From contig OY987268.1 of NCBI GenBank assembly GCA_963920665.1, forward strand, positions 17,548,501-17,612,500: 64,000 nt of DNA, given 5' to 3'. The notes under the pieces are model-generated. The model was not told where the DNA came from, searched no databases, and saw only the letters and a program-made list of their open reading frames with translations. Of the stretch, positions 38,365 through 49,711 are shown one piece after another; the first letter of the stretch is position 1; every line of letters starts with the position of its first letter. A program made the position numbers and the translations under genes. This DNA is from Straminergon stramineum (Eukaryota; Streptophyta; Bryopsida; Hypnales; Calliergonaceae).

Positions 38365-38516
38365 CTGTAATACCAGCCCAAAAAGGCTTCACTAAGACCA
38401 GCCAAAAAAGGCTTTACTAATACCAACCCAAAAGGCTTTACTAATACCAACAAAAAAAAAGTCTTCGCTAATACCAACAAAAAACAGTCTTTGCTAATAT
38501 CAACCAAAAAAAGGCG
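38365..38516. repeat. Short tandem repeat, six units of 23-28 bp
   Basis: AATACCA-(A/G)CC(C)AAAAAAGGCTTTACT units start at about 38369, 38394, 38419, 38442, 38470 and 38496. They lie in the central region between the divergent genes. The overlapping minus-strand frame at 38292-38543 (KPFGLVLVKPFLAGL-type) is a translation of the repeat and is not called. Confidence 0.75.
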
Positions 38517-38697
38517 TTCGTTTATAGTGTATCTGCTATTCATGTCATTGTTTTAATTTCTGTTCATGTGACTGTCATTAATAGGGGATTCCTAATAATT
38601 GCTTCTTTGCTTATACTTTGTCCAGTGTCCGAGTTTTTTAAAAAGTCCTTCCTTCGACGGTTTAGGATCCTAATTATGTGCAATGTAGGAATCACAC

Positions 38698-38725
38698 CTT
38701 AGGGTTTAGGGTTTTAGGGTTTAGG
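38698..38725. repeat. Interstitial TTTAGGG-type run
   Basis: Three to four degenerate units of TTTAGGG/TTTTAGGG occur in succession. Such short runs are common in plant intergenic DNA and fit a plant genome. It is too short to indicate a telomere. Confidence 0.7.
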
Positions 38726-38832
38726 ATTATGAACAATTCTAGATTTCTAGGAAAAAAAATTTGGAATCTACTAAGTTTCTTAGGAGATGCAATTTATGTG
38801 AAGTTCATCGCTTTATTGTACGAAAGTATTCT

Positions 38833-41800
38833 TTAACCCCTAAAGTCCCAATGTACTTATGGGGGACAACATGGATTTTAGGTACATTCCTATAAGCTCC
38901 TTTGTTAGTGTTTTTTTTAAAACTTTCTCGTAAGATATAAAAACTCATTAGCTTTGGGGGAATATAGTTTGTATTTCAATCAGTGTTCAGGAGTAGAAGG
39001 TATGCCAGAATAACCTAAAAATGGGGAGAGTGGGATGCAAACAAAATTTGTAAAAAATTGTTTGTTTTTTTAAAAAAAATTTATTCTTGGAGATTATATT
39101 TTTGTCTAAATGGGAAGCTTTGATTCATCCTATTTGGATTAGTGATATGATAGATATAGAGTTCCTTATTTACCAAACAATTGGACCGTCTTATTCAATC
39201 CAAAAATTTCTTTCACTGTGAATGCTAATACCTTTCAATGCAACATAGTCAATATATGTTTGTATTTAATTTTTGTGTTGAACTATAAAGTTGGGGGCAA
39301 GAGGAATTTGAAAATTGAGAAATTTAAAAATAAATAAAATCAGCAAAATTAAAGATCATGTGCCTATGCAGAGCTTGTATTCTACCAAGAATACAATACA
39401 AGAGTTTAGATATACATTGGGATGAGGAAGAATACTTGTATGAGTTGTAGAGGTTGCATGGAGGGTGACCAATGTAGCCGGTATGCAACAATTATAGCAA
39501 CTCCATTACAGCCCTACTCTTCTAATACAACTTCAATGTAGGCCTAGTCCTAAAGTTTCAATGATTTTTCAAAAACAAATGAAAAGGGTGCAAATTGTTT
39601 TTTAGATTTCCTTGGGAATATGAACTTTGGGCCTAGTTTGTTGATTTTCTAATTTTCGAATAGCATGATAACTTTCATTTATACCATGTTCTTATGCATT
39701 AAAATATAATGGTACTAATATGGTGAAAATTTCAGATTTTTTGAGTCTATTCACGATAAGTAAGAGTGTTTTTCATTTTTCTCTTAAGAATTTCACAATA
39801 ATTTGAAATAATCTCAAAGTAGAATTTCAAACCTCATTTGGGGCATAGTAGAATAATTTTTTTCAAAAAACTTGGATCTTTAAAAATTTGTGAAATGAAG
39901 CCAAGTTTCATTTACAAAAATGGATTTGAGATTTGAAGACTCGAATAAAAAGTTATGGACACATATCAAAGAGAATGTTTTTAATTGTCCAAAAAAATAT
40001 CTCTTCCAATCCCTCTTTGAAACTTTTCCATAACTTTGACCCTAAACCCTAAACCTCCAAAAAAAATTTAGAGATTAAACTTAGCTTAATTACCCACTTT
40101 TTTTTAGTTCAAAGTTTTTTGAAAGAAGGTATTCTACTATGCTAAAATGAGGACTAAAATTCTACTTTGAGCACAATTCCTGCATTTTGACAATGAGTGG
40201 TCAAGCTCTCATCTTCAAATTATCCCATACCCTGAGAGGATTCATGATGGACAATTCATTATTAAAGGATGTTCCCACCTCGATTTTGAGGAAAGGTTCA
40301 TTTAGAAACAATGCTAATGAAGTTGATGGGGACCTCAACTTCGACTTACTATGACGTTACCTTATAGCATGTCAAGATGTTTTGAAGTCCCCACAGTAGA
40401 AGTTGTGTCTCTAAATTATAGGGGAATGCCTCGGCTGAGTGTTGCTACAACAAACCTTATAGCATCACAAGATGTTTTGAAGCACATCCTAGCATCATAC
40501 CTTTCTACATTTGGATGACATGCATGTCAATGTTTTCACATACCTACACATGTGCTCCTATAAAATATTAAATCCTGCAAACCATAGAACATGTGAGAAC
40601 GTTCAAAAAAATTCATTGCTGGAATTACTCTTGTAATGAATGTTTGAAATTTTTTTTCATCGACATGTTTTTTTTCTAATTCTAGGATGGGGAGGAAGCC
40701 TAGGTCCTGGATAAAGAAGAATAAAGTAGAAAGGTGGAAGGATGTTTGGATTGAAGATCACAACAAATATGAATGTTTGTTTTGCAAATGTATCATACCC
40801 AACTTTTAATGATTGGTACATATATGCCTTTCAGGACCTCTTACAAATTAAATATTTACCATGTTTTAGTGCAAAAAAAGTTTTTAATAGTAACCCTTGA
40901 AAATTGCCTACAATATTTTTTAAAATAGTCAAGGGTATTGTATTGCCTACACAATGTCAAGCCTGAAATTTTATATCAACCATGAATAGTTAATTGGACA
41001 ATTAGGAATAAATAAAAATATTCATTTGGCATTGGAAATTTTGTGCCTAAAAACGATATGGTATTTCAAAGTTTATATCTAAATCACACAACTAACACTC
41101 AAACCCTGCAATTGACACTTGAATTGTGTACACTATTCAGTCAGATGAGTAATGACTAGAGGCCATCCATCAATTTTGTGACAATGGCCCTTCTCCAGGT
41201 ACACTTGACTTGTTCTCCAGGGTTGTATCTCACTATCCAATAATACGGATTGACTCCATGGTATATGAACAACTTATTTTAGAACCACCCTACACTTCCC
41301 AATTTATCACGTTCAACATTTTTTTCCACTTGGTGTTTTGACATTTTGAAATTGTACTTAACTACAATATGTATGATAGGAAATTTTTTTGCCTTCAATA
41401 TAGTCTCTTATTGTGGACCTATAGCCTATTGTATTCTCCTTTCATCAAAAGTATGGTGAAGTAGATGGTGACTGTCTCCAAACCCTCAAGCGTTAAGAGG
41501 TTAAGGGCCTTAAACTTTATAGATGACTTAAGAAAATAATGTTGCAATCTTTTTTAGCTAGTGCTAACCAATTTTTCGTTCAATGTAGAACAAAAGAAAA
41601 ATTTGAAATACTCTATAGATTCTTTGTCAAAAAGCATAAATCATACAAAATGTGTTGACTTCCAATGAGCACTTCCATTTTCTTACAAATTCATTATGTA
41701 ATGCATTTTCAAAATTTCCATGGTCAATAGTATGTCTTATAGGGAATACAAAATTAACCCCTGAACGTTGTGATGGATGTTTATTGTCCACTAAATGACA

Positions 41801-42588
41801 AGGAATTTTCCCCTATAGGTCAGAATTGCAACTATTCATCCTCAGAATTAGGGGTGGAATAGAAAGTTCTAAGGTGCATGATATCACATAATTTGAAAAT
41901 GACTGATTTCCATGGTCACCAACCCGACATTCAAAGGTTTACCCCTAAATGCCCTAGATACCAAAATGTTGTGTTTGCAAAACTTTGGAGTTAAAGAAAA
42001 CACTAACAATTGGCTATTTTGAAAAGCTTGTATTTCTGGAAAGTTCTCTTTGAGATTTACTTTTAGAATTACAAATCCGATTTTGAAAATGAATGATATT
42101 GATTTTTCTATCCAAGATTTTGTGCAAGGGTACCCATTGCAATCTTGACTTTCCATAGTGTTGAGGGCTCTTGGAAATGAGCCTCAAATACACTAGATCT
42201 TCGAGAAATAATCACATTCAAAATTCATTTAAAAGACATGTAGAGTATATTTTGAAAAGCCATAAATTGATTGGGGTTATGCATGTTAGGCCCTCTAATC
42301 TCATATTTTTTTTGGTCATCTATCAAACTTTTTAGATTTGACTTGTGAAAAGAGGATTGAAAGGCTTCACATCACTTTTCCAGTTTTAACACCCTCGTAG
42401 TCAAACATTATAATCTTTCACTGCATAAGTAATTTTTTTTTCCTATGTGATCTACAATATGTCTACATTGAATTTGTACGGTTACAATTAAAAAAAAATT
42501 GATACAACTTATCAAAATGTTGGCATTTTCTTCAATTGAGAGCAAATACCCCAAAACTCAAAACAAGCCTTGGGCATTTAGGGGTTAA
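38833..42588. mobile_element. Large TTAA-flanked element, piggyBac-like termini (3.76 kb)
   Basis: Left end TTAACCCCTAAAGTCCCAAT at 38833; right end CATTTAGGGGTTAA at 42575-42588. The first ~450 bp match the reverse complement of the 19400-20328 right side (GGACAACATGGATTTTAGG versus CCTAAAATCCAATTTGTC), and the last ~300 bp match the opposite side of that family. The middle (about 39280-42280) is not found in the short copies. It may be a longer version's interior or a nested insertion. It contains a 40-codon BED-like frame (40687) but no recognisable transposase. Confidence 0.55.
40687..40809 (+). CDS. Small ORF with BED-zinc-finger-like start, 40 aa
   Basis: The frame begins ATG at 40687 and ends TAA at 40807-40809. 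It has a basic start (MGRKPR, then KKNK) and then WKDVWIED, followed by KYECLFCKC. The W...Y-x-C-x2-C pattern resembles the first half of a BED-type zinc finger found in hAT-like transposases, but the C-terminal H-x3-5-H half is missing. It could be the first exon or a truncated remnant. It is short enough to be chance. Confidence 0.25.
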   Translation: MGRKPRSWIKKNKVERWKDVWIEDHNKYECLFCKCIIPNF

Positions 42589-42829
42589 AGAACTTATAGA
42601 ATAACCGCACCTCATGTTCGGATCCGAACGTGTAGGTTCGGCATCCATACAAGGGTTTGGGGAAATTGACGAACCTCCATACCAAGGCTGAGGTTCAGAA
42701 CCGGGGCAGTTGGTATGGTAGAGACCAAGGCTAAGGTTCGCAACCGAGGCGGTTGGTTTGGTGGAGACCAAACCTCCTTTGGCGGCTCGGCGTAGCCTTG
42801 GGAGGTCTTCTCTCTCCCTTCACTGTGTG

Positions 42830-43200
42830 TTGCTGTGTGAAGCTGTGTGAAGCTGTGTGAAGCTCGTTGTGTGAACGCTGTGTGAAGCTCGCTGTGTGAA
42901 CGCTGTGTGAAGTCGATGTGTGCAGCTTGCTGTGTGTGAAGTCAATGTGTGAAGCTCGGTGTGTGCAGCTTGTTGTGCGAAGCTCGGTGTGTGAAGCTCG
43001 GTGTGTGGAGCTCGCTGTGTGGAGCTCGTTGTGTGGAGCTCGCTGTGTAAAGCTCGCGAGTGTTGGAGCTTTGTATGAAGCTCGCTATGTGAAGCTCGCG
43101 AGTGTTGGAGCTTTGTATGAAGCTCGCTGTGTGAAGCTCGCGAGTGTTGGAGCTCGTTGTGTGAAGCTCGCGAGTGGTGGAGGAGTGCACAGGCAGCTCG
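42830..43200. repeat. GTGTGAAGCTCG-type degenerate tandem repeat
   Basis: Variants of TGTGTGAAGCTCG(C/T)TG recur more than 15 times, with a higher-order unit of about 54-59 bp (AAGCTCGCGAGTGTTGGAGC then TTTGTATG) repeated at 43052-43170. Several long frames cross it on both strands (42820-43320 minus, 42918-43241 plus). Their Ser/His/Thr- or Cys/Val-rich composition is simply the repeat translated, so no gene is called. Confidence 0.8.
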
Positions 43201-43952
43201 TGAGTTGCATGAGTGTGCATTCTGTTGGTGTGAAGTTGTGAGTTGAAGTTCGCATTCAACTGTGTAGTTCTGCAGTCTGTGCCACTTGACAGAGTTCCCA
43301 ACACTACACAACTTTGTCAAATTGGTGAGCTTTTTCTTTCTTTCTGACTACTTTTGCTAGTTATTCATGCATTGTTTGATTGTTTTGATAGTATTGCTAA
43401 TTTTCTTTTTAGAAGTGGCTTACTTGATAGTTGATTGTGCTTGAATGTTGGGCACTGCATTTTTTCCAAAGGCTTGGAATCACTCTGATTCCAATACTGT
43501 GGTTGCGCATTGACCAAGTAGAGGTGCTGTTGTTTCAGAATTGGGTTTCCGTTGTTGGGTTTGTTTAAGAATAGGGTTTTGATTGTTGGATTTTGGAATT
43601 TGTAGTTCTACTTTCATGAGTAATTGTTAGGAATAGGGTTTTGAACATATTTTCTCAAATGTGGTGCTCATGGGCGTTGCTGCATTTCACGTTGACTTCT
43701 AAAACAAAGTTGTATGTTTAAAAATCTCTGAGATTCCTTTTCTATGCTTACAGGTCTGTACTCCAATAAGGAAGAAGTGCCATTTCAATCTCCAAAAGCA
43801 TTCAGGAAGTTTATAGTACAGTGAGGTTTCAGGTATTCAATCTTATACAACTAAGTCTATGATTTAGGGTTTAAGAATCTCAGTTCAGTCTTAGTACACA
43901 ATTTTTGTTTGCAAATTCTCCAATTTTAGGTATTCGCTTATTAAAAAACACG

Positions 43953-44645
43953 TATCGTCGAGTCGAGGATACATTACAAACCTAGTGAACAAATTATTCT
44001 GTAGAGCCCACATATTTAGGGTTTTGATCATCAGAGAAACGTATCGTCGACTCGACGATACAATCATCCATGATAATCTTAACAAAAGTTTGATAACTAC
44101 GAAATTCGAATTCCCACATTCTCACCGAGGAATAACTCTGAAAATCCAATTAACAGAATATGCCGCCTCCCAGATCATTTCCCTTATCATCGAATCGACG
44201 ATACCCTCTTCGATAAAGAATTTAAGAAATGACATATTAGAAATTCATGAAAATACCTCAAATAGGTTTAGATCCCACTCGTATCATCGACCCGACGATA
44301 CGTTAATTAAAAATTAAAGATAAATCCACCTATCCAACGAGAAACCAACTACAAATTAATGATCAAAAGAAACATCTGGACGTCATAGTCATAAAATCTG
44401 ACTAATTTCATGCCTCTAATTCCAATATTAGAGTGAATAAATCACTAAGACATTAAAAATGAAGGTTAATGTTCATAGAAATCAATACCAATCTTCACAA
44501 TAATTTCAGCCAACACCCTCACCTAAATCCAGCTACCATTGAGTCAATCATTTTTATGCAACGCTTAGAAACCATCACCCAATTGTATGCCTAGTGAAAT
44601 TTCTCCTCTAGCAATCTAATTGAACTTGTCGTTGGATCGACGATA
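43953..44645. repeat. 19-bp palindrome cluster B (5 copies)
   Basis: Copies at 43953, 44042, 44185, 44282 and 44627. The 44042-44060 copy, TATCGTCGACTCGACGATA, is a perfect palindrome around its central base. The others differ at one to four positions. Further single copies lie at 46137, 46283, 47790, 48884 and 49067. Confidence 0.85.
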
Positions 44646-46114
44646 CCTCAATCTCTAACACATTCACACAAATCATTTGATAGGATCAAAAGATGGAGAA
44701 GCAAGATCTCTACGATTATTCCATAACAGCGCATCATTTTCAGCCATTCGTAAACCCCTTGAATGATGAGCCCTTCATCGATGAAATGGCAGATAGCTAC
44801 GGAATGCTGTGGGAGTTCAAAGATCATATCAGCACATGGACCTTTGGCGTGAACCGTTGGAGAAATTATGTCTATCTCAGATACTGAATTCAGGGAAAAA
44901 CAAGCTACCTACCTTGGAATATGAAAGAGAAGGTGACAGTGATTGAAGATCACCAGAGCAATTATGTTGTAATTGTACTCTGCGAAGTTGACGACAATGG
45001 AAACCAAAAAGACCACTGTCACTCCATTGTCATCAATGTAAATTCTTATTATGGGAAGTTTGATCTCGAGAACCTCATAACATTCTTGGAGGGGTCGCAA
45101 ATGGAGTCCCTTAATGAAGAATTTGAGAAATCTGGCTACGTTCCTTGGAAAAATGGCACTGCAAAATCCAATGGGACTAGGTTGCGCCGTATTTTCCAAA
45201 CTCTTGATCAATATGCATTGGCAAATGTCGAGCCTGCACCATCAATCGGTAGAAACCCCTTACAAGGCCAGAGAGGGGAATCTGAGAGTCGTCAACAAGA
45301 TGGATCTGGAGTCGGTGGTTCAGTGAGCAAAGCAACAAGACCAGGTCAGACGAAATCGGCAACAAGAAAGAGAGACAACACTTCAACAGAAGCCCCTCTC
45401 TCTAGTAGGAAGAAAAAGAGAAGTCTTCCAGGAGGAGTTGTAGGTGCTGGAAGTTCAAGGTCAGCGCTTACGACTGTATCGGTAGGTCCAGCATCCTCCG
45501 ATACTCCACAACCGGACTATGAGAAGTTTGCTTTAATTCAAAGAAACTTCTAGGCTAACCATAAGGCTTGTTTTTTACTCGGCCAGGAAACAGTATCCGT
45601 GGACATCAAATAGTGCATCCTGGCGAGTGATCAATATGTCATTCGAACACTGCAGAAGGATATTGTTGCTACTGTGAAGAATGAACTCATTCAACTGATT
45701 GACATGAAGCAGAGGCAGAAGGTCTGCCTTACCCCCGTCAATTCCCATAATCAACTTTTGAAAAAGAAGCTAGAGAAGCGGGAAGAAATCAAGAATGGAC
45801 GATTCATGATTATAAACGGTCAACACAGCATCACGGCTTCAAAAGAGCTTCAGAAAGGAGGTTGTGGAGAATCCCGTCGAGTAGAGCTTCAGACTTGGGA
45901 TGCTTTTATTGTCTGGACACTTAATCCAAACAAATTAAGAAACATCTCAAAATTCTACAATTGCACTAATCATTTGGATCATGCTCAACCAATGTGGGGT
46001 AACCAAATCATTAGCTGTCGAAACATCTAGCTCGCTTGCAAGCGCCCCACGGATGTTCGCTCTGAGGATTTAACTCAGAACAATAAAGCCGTCTTCAGCT
46101 TGACGAACTATAAG

Positions 46115-46367
46115 GTATGCAATTGGTCTTCCTCATTATCATCGAGTCGAGGATAACCTATTCGTTTCCTATGAGAATGTAAGTGTATATTGATAATATG
46201 GAATATGAATGACTCTGCGGTTTACTACTGTTTCGTGCATTATTTTATGTATGGACTATCTATGTTTTTATTGACATAGTTTTATCGTCGACCCGATGAT
46301 AGTATGAAAACAAATTCTATCGTTTCCATGATGGATGGTAACAGAATTATTGCATCGGAATGTGTAG
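46115..46367 (+). other. Intron 1 of the ParB-like gene, carries two palindromes
   Basis: Donor AAG|GTATGC and acceptor TGTAG|AG join exons in phase 0, giving TNYK followed by SFTDAIVERF. It is 253 bp and AT-rich relative to the exons. The 19-bp palindromes at 46137 and 46283 lie inside it. Confidence 0.6.
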
Positions 46368-47693
46368 AGCTTCACAGATGCAATTGTCGAGAGATTTCAA
46401 AATATTAATCCTGAAAAGGATGGTGCGTCAATCAAAGGGACCACGGATCTGAAGAATGAAATTTAGATCATCACCTTGCCCGATGCTCTTTGGGCGTTTT
46501 GGAATCGATTTCTAACAAAGCATTCCGAAGGCGAGCTGATGGAGCCAGTGTCCTTGAAACTGTTTAAGGAAATTAAAGGTTTCAAGATTAAAGCAATGTC
46601 CTTGAAAAGAGAGTTTTTCAAGCACTACGGATGGTTCACGGACATTGACTTTGGAGTTTTTGCGCAGCACCTGCTAGGTGAAACTCCGGGCCGTAAATCA
46701 ATATACCCAAAAGTCTCTGTGTCGAGAACAAAAATACTAGTTCCCAACAACATTGCGCATGGTGATTGGGTAGAGCAGAGGAAACGCAAGAAAGTTGTTC
46801 TACAGGATTTGATGGACTTCAAACCGTCTCTGAAGTTCATAGACAATGGCGGCGATGTCATTGATACGACTTGGAGAGCATGGAAGGTGAGGCACCGGTT
46901 TACTTCCACGTCGTGGGATTTCCTTCTCTCGCATCCTAGTGCTGAGTATTTTAAGAAACGTCTCGGGAACGATGCGTGGCGGAAGCAGGCGAAGGATCTT
47001 GACAAACAATTTCCGGAGGTCCTATATATGTTCAAGAGGTTTATGAAGCTGAAGTACCAACTTCCTAAACCTGCCGGAGGAGTGCAGGTACGAGGAATTG
47101 ACTTCATTGCCAAAGTGCTCGTCACCAGCACAAATTACACCTATCATCAACGAGAGGTTAACTTGGCTGTTCTGGATATTAGGGTGGTGCCACGATCAAA
47201 TCCAATTGATACGGAAAGCGCTATCGACCCCTTTCTGACTTTCCTTGACCAGAAACTAGAATCAAAAATGACTGAGCCTAATATCTGGCTCTTCATTCTT
47301 GGTGGGAAGGAGGACGTGAAGGCTATAACATCTTTTGCAGCTCTGAGGCTTCTTGGATATGACTCAATCATATCCACTTATGTCCCCAGTAGAGCAGAGA
47401 TGTTGAATAACGTGACGAATAGAGGAAAAGCACCGGACGTGCCGCTCCTCTTCCTTTTCAAAAAGGATAATGACTTTGCCACTACTGCCCGCATGTGCCT
47501 CAAATCAAAATATGACACACCTTCCGGCTATGTATACTATACTGATCCGTCCAAGAATACGGAAGCGAAGTGGAGGATACATCCTACTGAATTGCGGATG
47601 AAGTTTTATCTAGACGTACTCCAAGCCTTCGCAAAGCCAGATGAAAATGTTCTTGGCATCTATGCAGGACCAAAGTTCATGCTAGCTGCAAAG

Positions 47694-47884
47694 GTTAGTG
47701 TATCTTCTCTCTCAGAAATGATATTCTTGTATCTTGTATAGTTCATCAATTCTTCTTACTTTCTCTTTGAAGTACGTGCACTCCACTGTTATCCTCGGGT
47801 CGACGATAATATCATCTACGTTGAATATACATTCAAAATTGATTTAGAAATGCAAAATCTAAAATAATTGTGTGTGATCTGTAG
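47694..47884 (+). other. Intron 2 of the ParB-like gene, carries one palindrome
   Basis: Donor AAG|GTTAGT and acceptor CTGTAG|ATG join exons in phase 0 (LAAK followed by MFGVYFYG). It is 191 bp. The palindrome TATCCTCGGGTCGACGATA lies at 47790-47808. Confidence 0.65.
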
Positions 47885-48883
47885 ATGTTCGGTGTGTACT
47901 TCTATGGCTTCAATGACAGAGAAGATGCAAAGCCATACTCCAAAATCGCTCTCCTAGCGAATAAGATGGATAAGAATGACTTCTTGATTTCAAATTCACC
48001 TTATTCTCTACTGTACGATCGTCCCACAAACCGTGGACCTGTGGTCGTTCACTCCAACTCACCTCCATCGCCGCCCATGACATTGGAGTCGCCGCTCGAA
48101 AGTAATGTCGTGGGGAACCACTAGAGGGAAGCAGTTGGGCCACATGTAAGTATTGATCCTGGTGTTGAAGGAATCGATCAATTCGGGACAAACACATTCC
48201 AGCTTAACACATGGATGGACGCTCCTGCTATTCCGGTCGTATTGCAAACTCAACAACAGGACGAGGATCTTGAGACGGACACCGAGTTTGAAAGACATCT
48301 AGAGGAGCATGTTGGAGAGGAACGAGGGAGAGACTTTGAGGACGTTGTCATTACCGACGTGTTCGGATCCTAGGGGAATCGTGCAGCTGAAGAATCTAAT
48401 CCCTCAACAGGATTAGATAATCCCATCATCATAAGCGATGATGATGATATCGATCATCCGCACTCATCAGATGATGACGATGACGCAGATGGTGTTCCCA
48501 AGCAAGTCGAGCTAAAACCTGTCATCGCACCCTCTAGAGTGGTGGTGAAGGTCGAGAAGGACTGGTGGAAGAAAGATCAGGAAGCCAGGGAGAGGAGGAT
48601 AGCTAGGCAGAAGGAGTGGGAGGAAAAAGAAAGGCTGGTTGCTGAGCTACTGGCGGGCAACAAGGCTGCCAATGAGAAAATTACTGAACTCCAAGAGAAG
48701 TCGGATGCAAAATATGACGAGTTGCAAAGCCAGTTTGCAGTGCTCTTAAGTGCGTTGCAATCCCAGAAGAGCCAATCGCAGAGTTGTCCGATTACATTCT
48801 TTGTTCCGACTCCACAACCTCATGTGCCATCGGGTAGCGCTCCAGCCATGCAGGAAATAGCCCACTTGGTCAGTGGGCTGGCC

Positions 48884-49085
48884 TATCCTCGAGTTGAGGA
48901 TAAAGATGAGGCGGTCTCACTGGCACATGAAGACCTGGTTATCTCAACTCTAGCATCCCAGATCCCCAAGATTCCATCTCCAGATGAAGGGGCCTTCGAA
49001 GTATTGGTTCCTGAGGCTGCTCCTGACGTTGCTCGACAGGAAGACACCATTGAAGGAGATGAACATTATCATCGAGGTGACGATA
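48884..49085 (+). repeat. Two 19-bp palindromes inside coding exon 3
   Basis: 48884-48902 reads TATCCTCGAGTTGAGGATA and encodes YPRVED; 49067-49085 reads TATCATCGAGGTGACGATA and encodes YHRGDD. Both are in the same codon phase. They show the motif is kept or acquired even where the protein is encoded. Confidence 0.75.
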
Positions 49086-49711
49086 ATGTGGTCGAGGAGG
49101 CAGCACCAACTTCTACGGCTGAGCCTTATAATGCAGCGGTCTGTGAAGAATCACGTGAAGTCTGCGTCGAGGTGCAATCTCCCCTTTCTATGGAGGAAGA
49201 AAGGTTGGACTATGAAGTTGGTGATGAAGACCTTCTCGACTACGATCCGGAGGAGAGCGAGAAAGGAGAACCTTCAGCAGCAGAAGTGGCACCAGAGGAT
49301 CCATAAGGAACCGCTCACGTACAACCTTCTGACCCTTATGATTTCGATTGATTCCAAAACCTTGGAGTCATTCATGATTGTGTTCGATGATAGCAGCTAA
49401 GAAGTCCTCTACTAGTTATTGAATCTCATTTGTATCCATGCTTCATGACAGGATGTCATCGCTGCTACTTGATTGCTTGGCGTTGACGACGAATCTATCT
49501 GTGGCTACCATCCATGTACAATAGTGTAGCATTGTGCTCAGAGTAGTTTTCAATCAACTAGAGACGTTATAAAATTTTGTGGCTATAATATGAAGACTTT
49601 GTAAATTATGCCCAATTTCCATCGATTTGCACATTGATCTAATTGTCTTTGGCTTTCAATGTTTTTGTTGCTCAGCTGCACAAAAATAAAAGCGTGCACC
49701 ATCCGCTACTA

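Larger units (their letters stand above)
42589..44692 (+). promoter_or_regulatory. Leader and upstream region of the ParB-like gene
   Basis: No coding sequence is called. 42600-43310 is GC-richer and includes a repeat-rich segment (42830-43200). A possible leader intron lies at 43325-43753, with donor ATTG|GTGAGC and acceptor TGCTTACAG|GTCTG. Five 19-bp palindromes lie between 43953 and 44645, just upstream of the ATG at 44693. Transcript data would be needed to fix the start site. Confidence 0.4.
44693..49306 (+). pseudogene. ParB-like / degenerate methyltransferase-like element gene, three exons
   Basis: Predicted exons are 44693-46114, 46368-47693 and 47885-49306 (474, 442 and 474 codons, all phase 0), about 1389 residues. 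Codons 1-290 are unrecognised. Codons 370-385 contain INGQHSITAS, which resembles the GxHR signature of ParB/sulfiredoxin and DGQHR domains. Codons 885-930 (PTELRMKFYLDVLQAF, then KPDENVLGIYAG) align in pattern with the 'pELl..li..f..pgd.VLDPF.GsG' region of N4/N6 DNA methyltransferases, but the DPF residues are lost. The tail (917-1389) is acidic, has a Glu/Lys/Arg-rich coiled coil (about 1140-1200), and may be regulatory. Seven in-frame stops lie at codons 65 (TGA), 287, 307, 446, 507, 996 and 1079 (all TAG), without frameshift. Function is unknown; prokaryotic ParB-methyltransferase fusions are the closest concept I know. Confidence 0.6.

Noticed and set aside
38698..38725. Telomere or subtelomere
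   Set aside because: Only three or four degenerate TTTAGGG units.
42820..43320. Long minus-strand frames (up to 166 codons) and a plus-strand 107-codon frame
   Set aside because: They are translations of the GTGTGAAGCTCG repeat in different phases; composition is repetitive and all frames are open.
46625..47131. 168-codon minus-strand frame
   Set aside because: It is the antisense shadow of exon 2 of the ParB-like gene, whose plus frame is longer and protein-like.
36859..49085. CRISPR array interpretation of the 19-bp repeats
   Set aside because: Spacing is irregular from 47 bp to kilobases, the repeats are degenerate palindromes in introns and exons, and the genome is eukaryotic.
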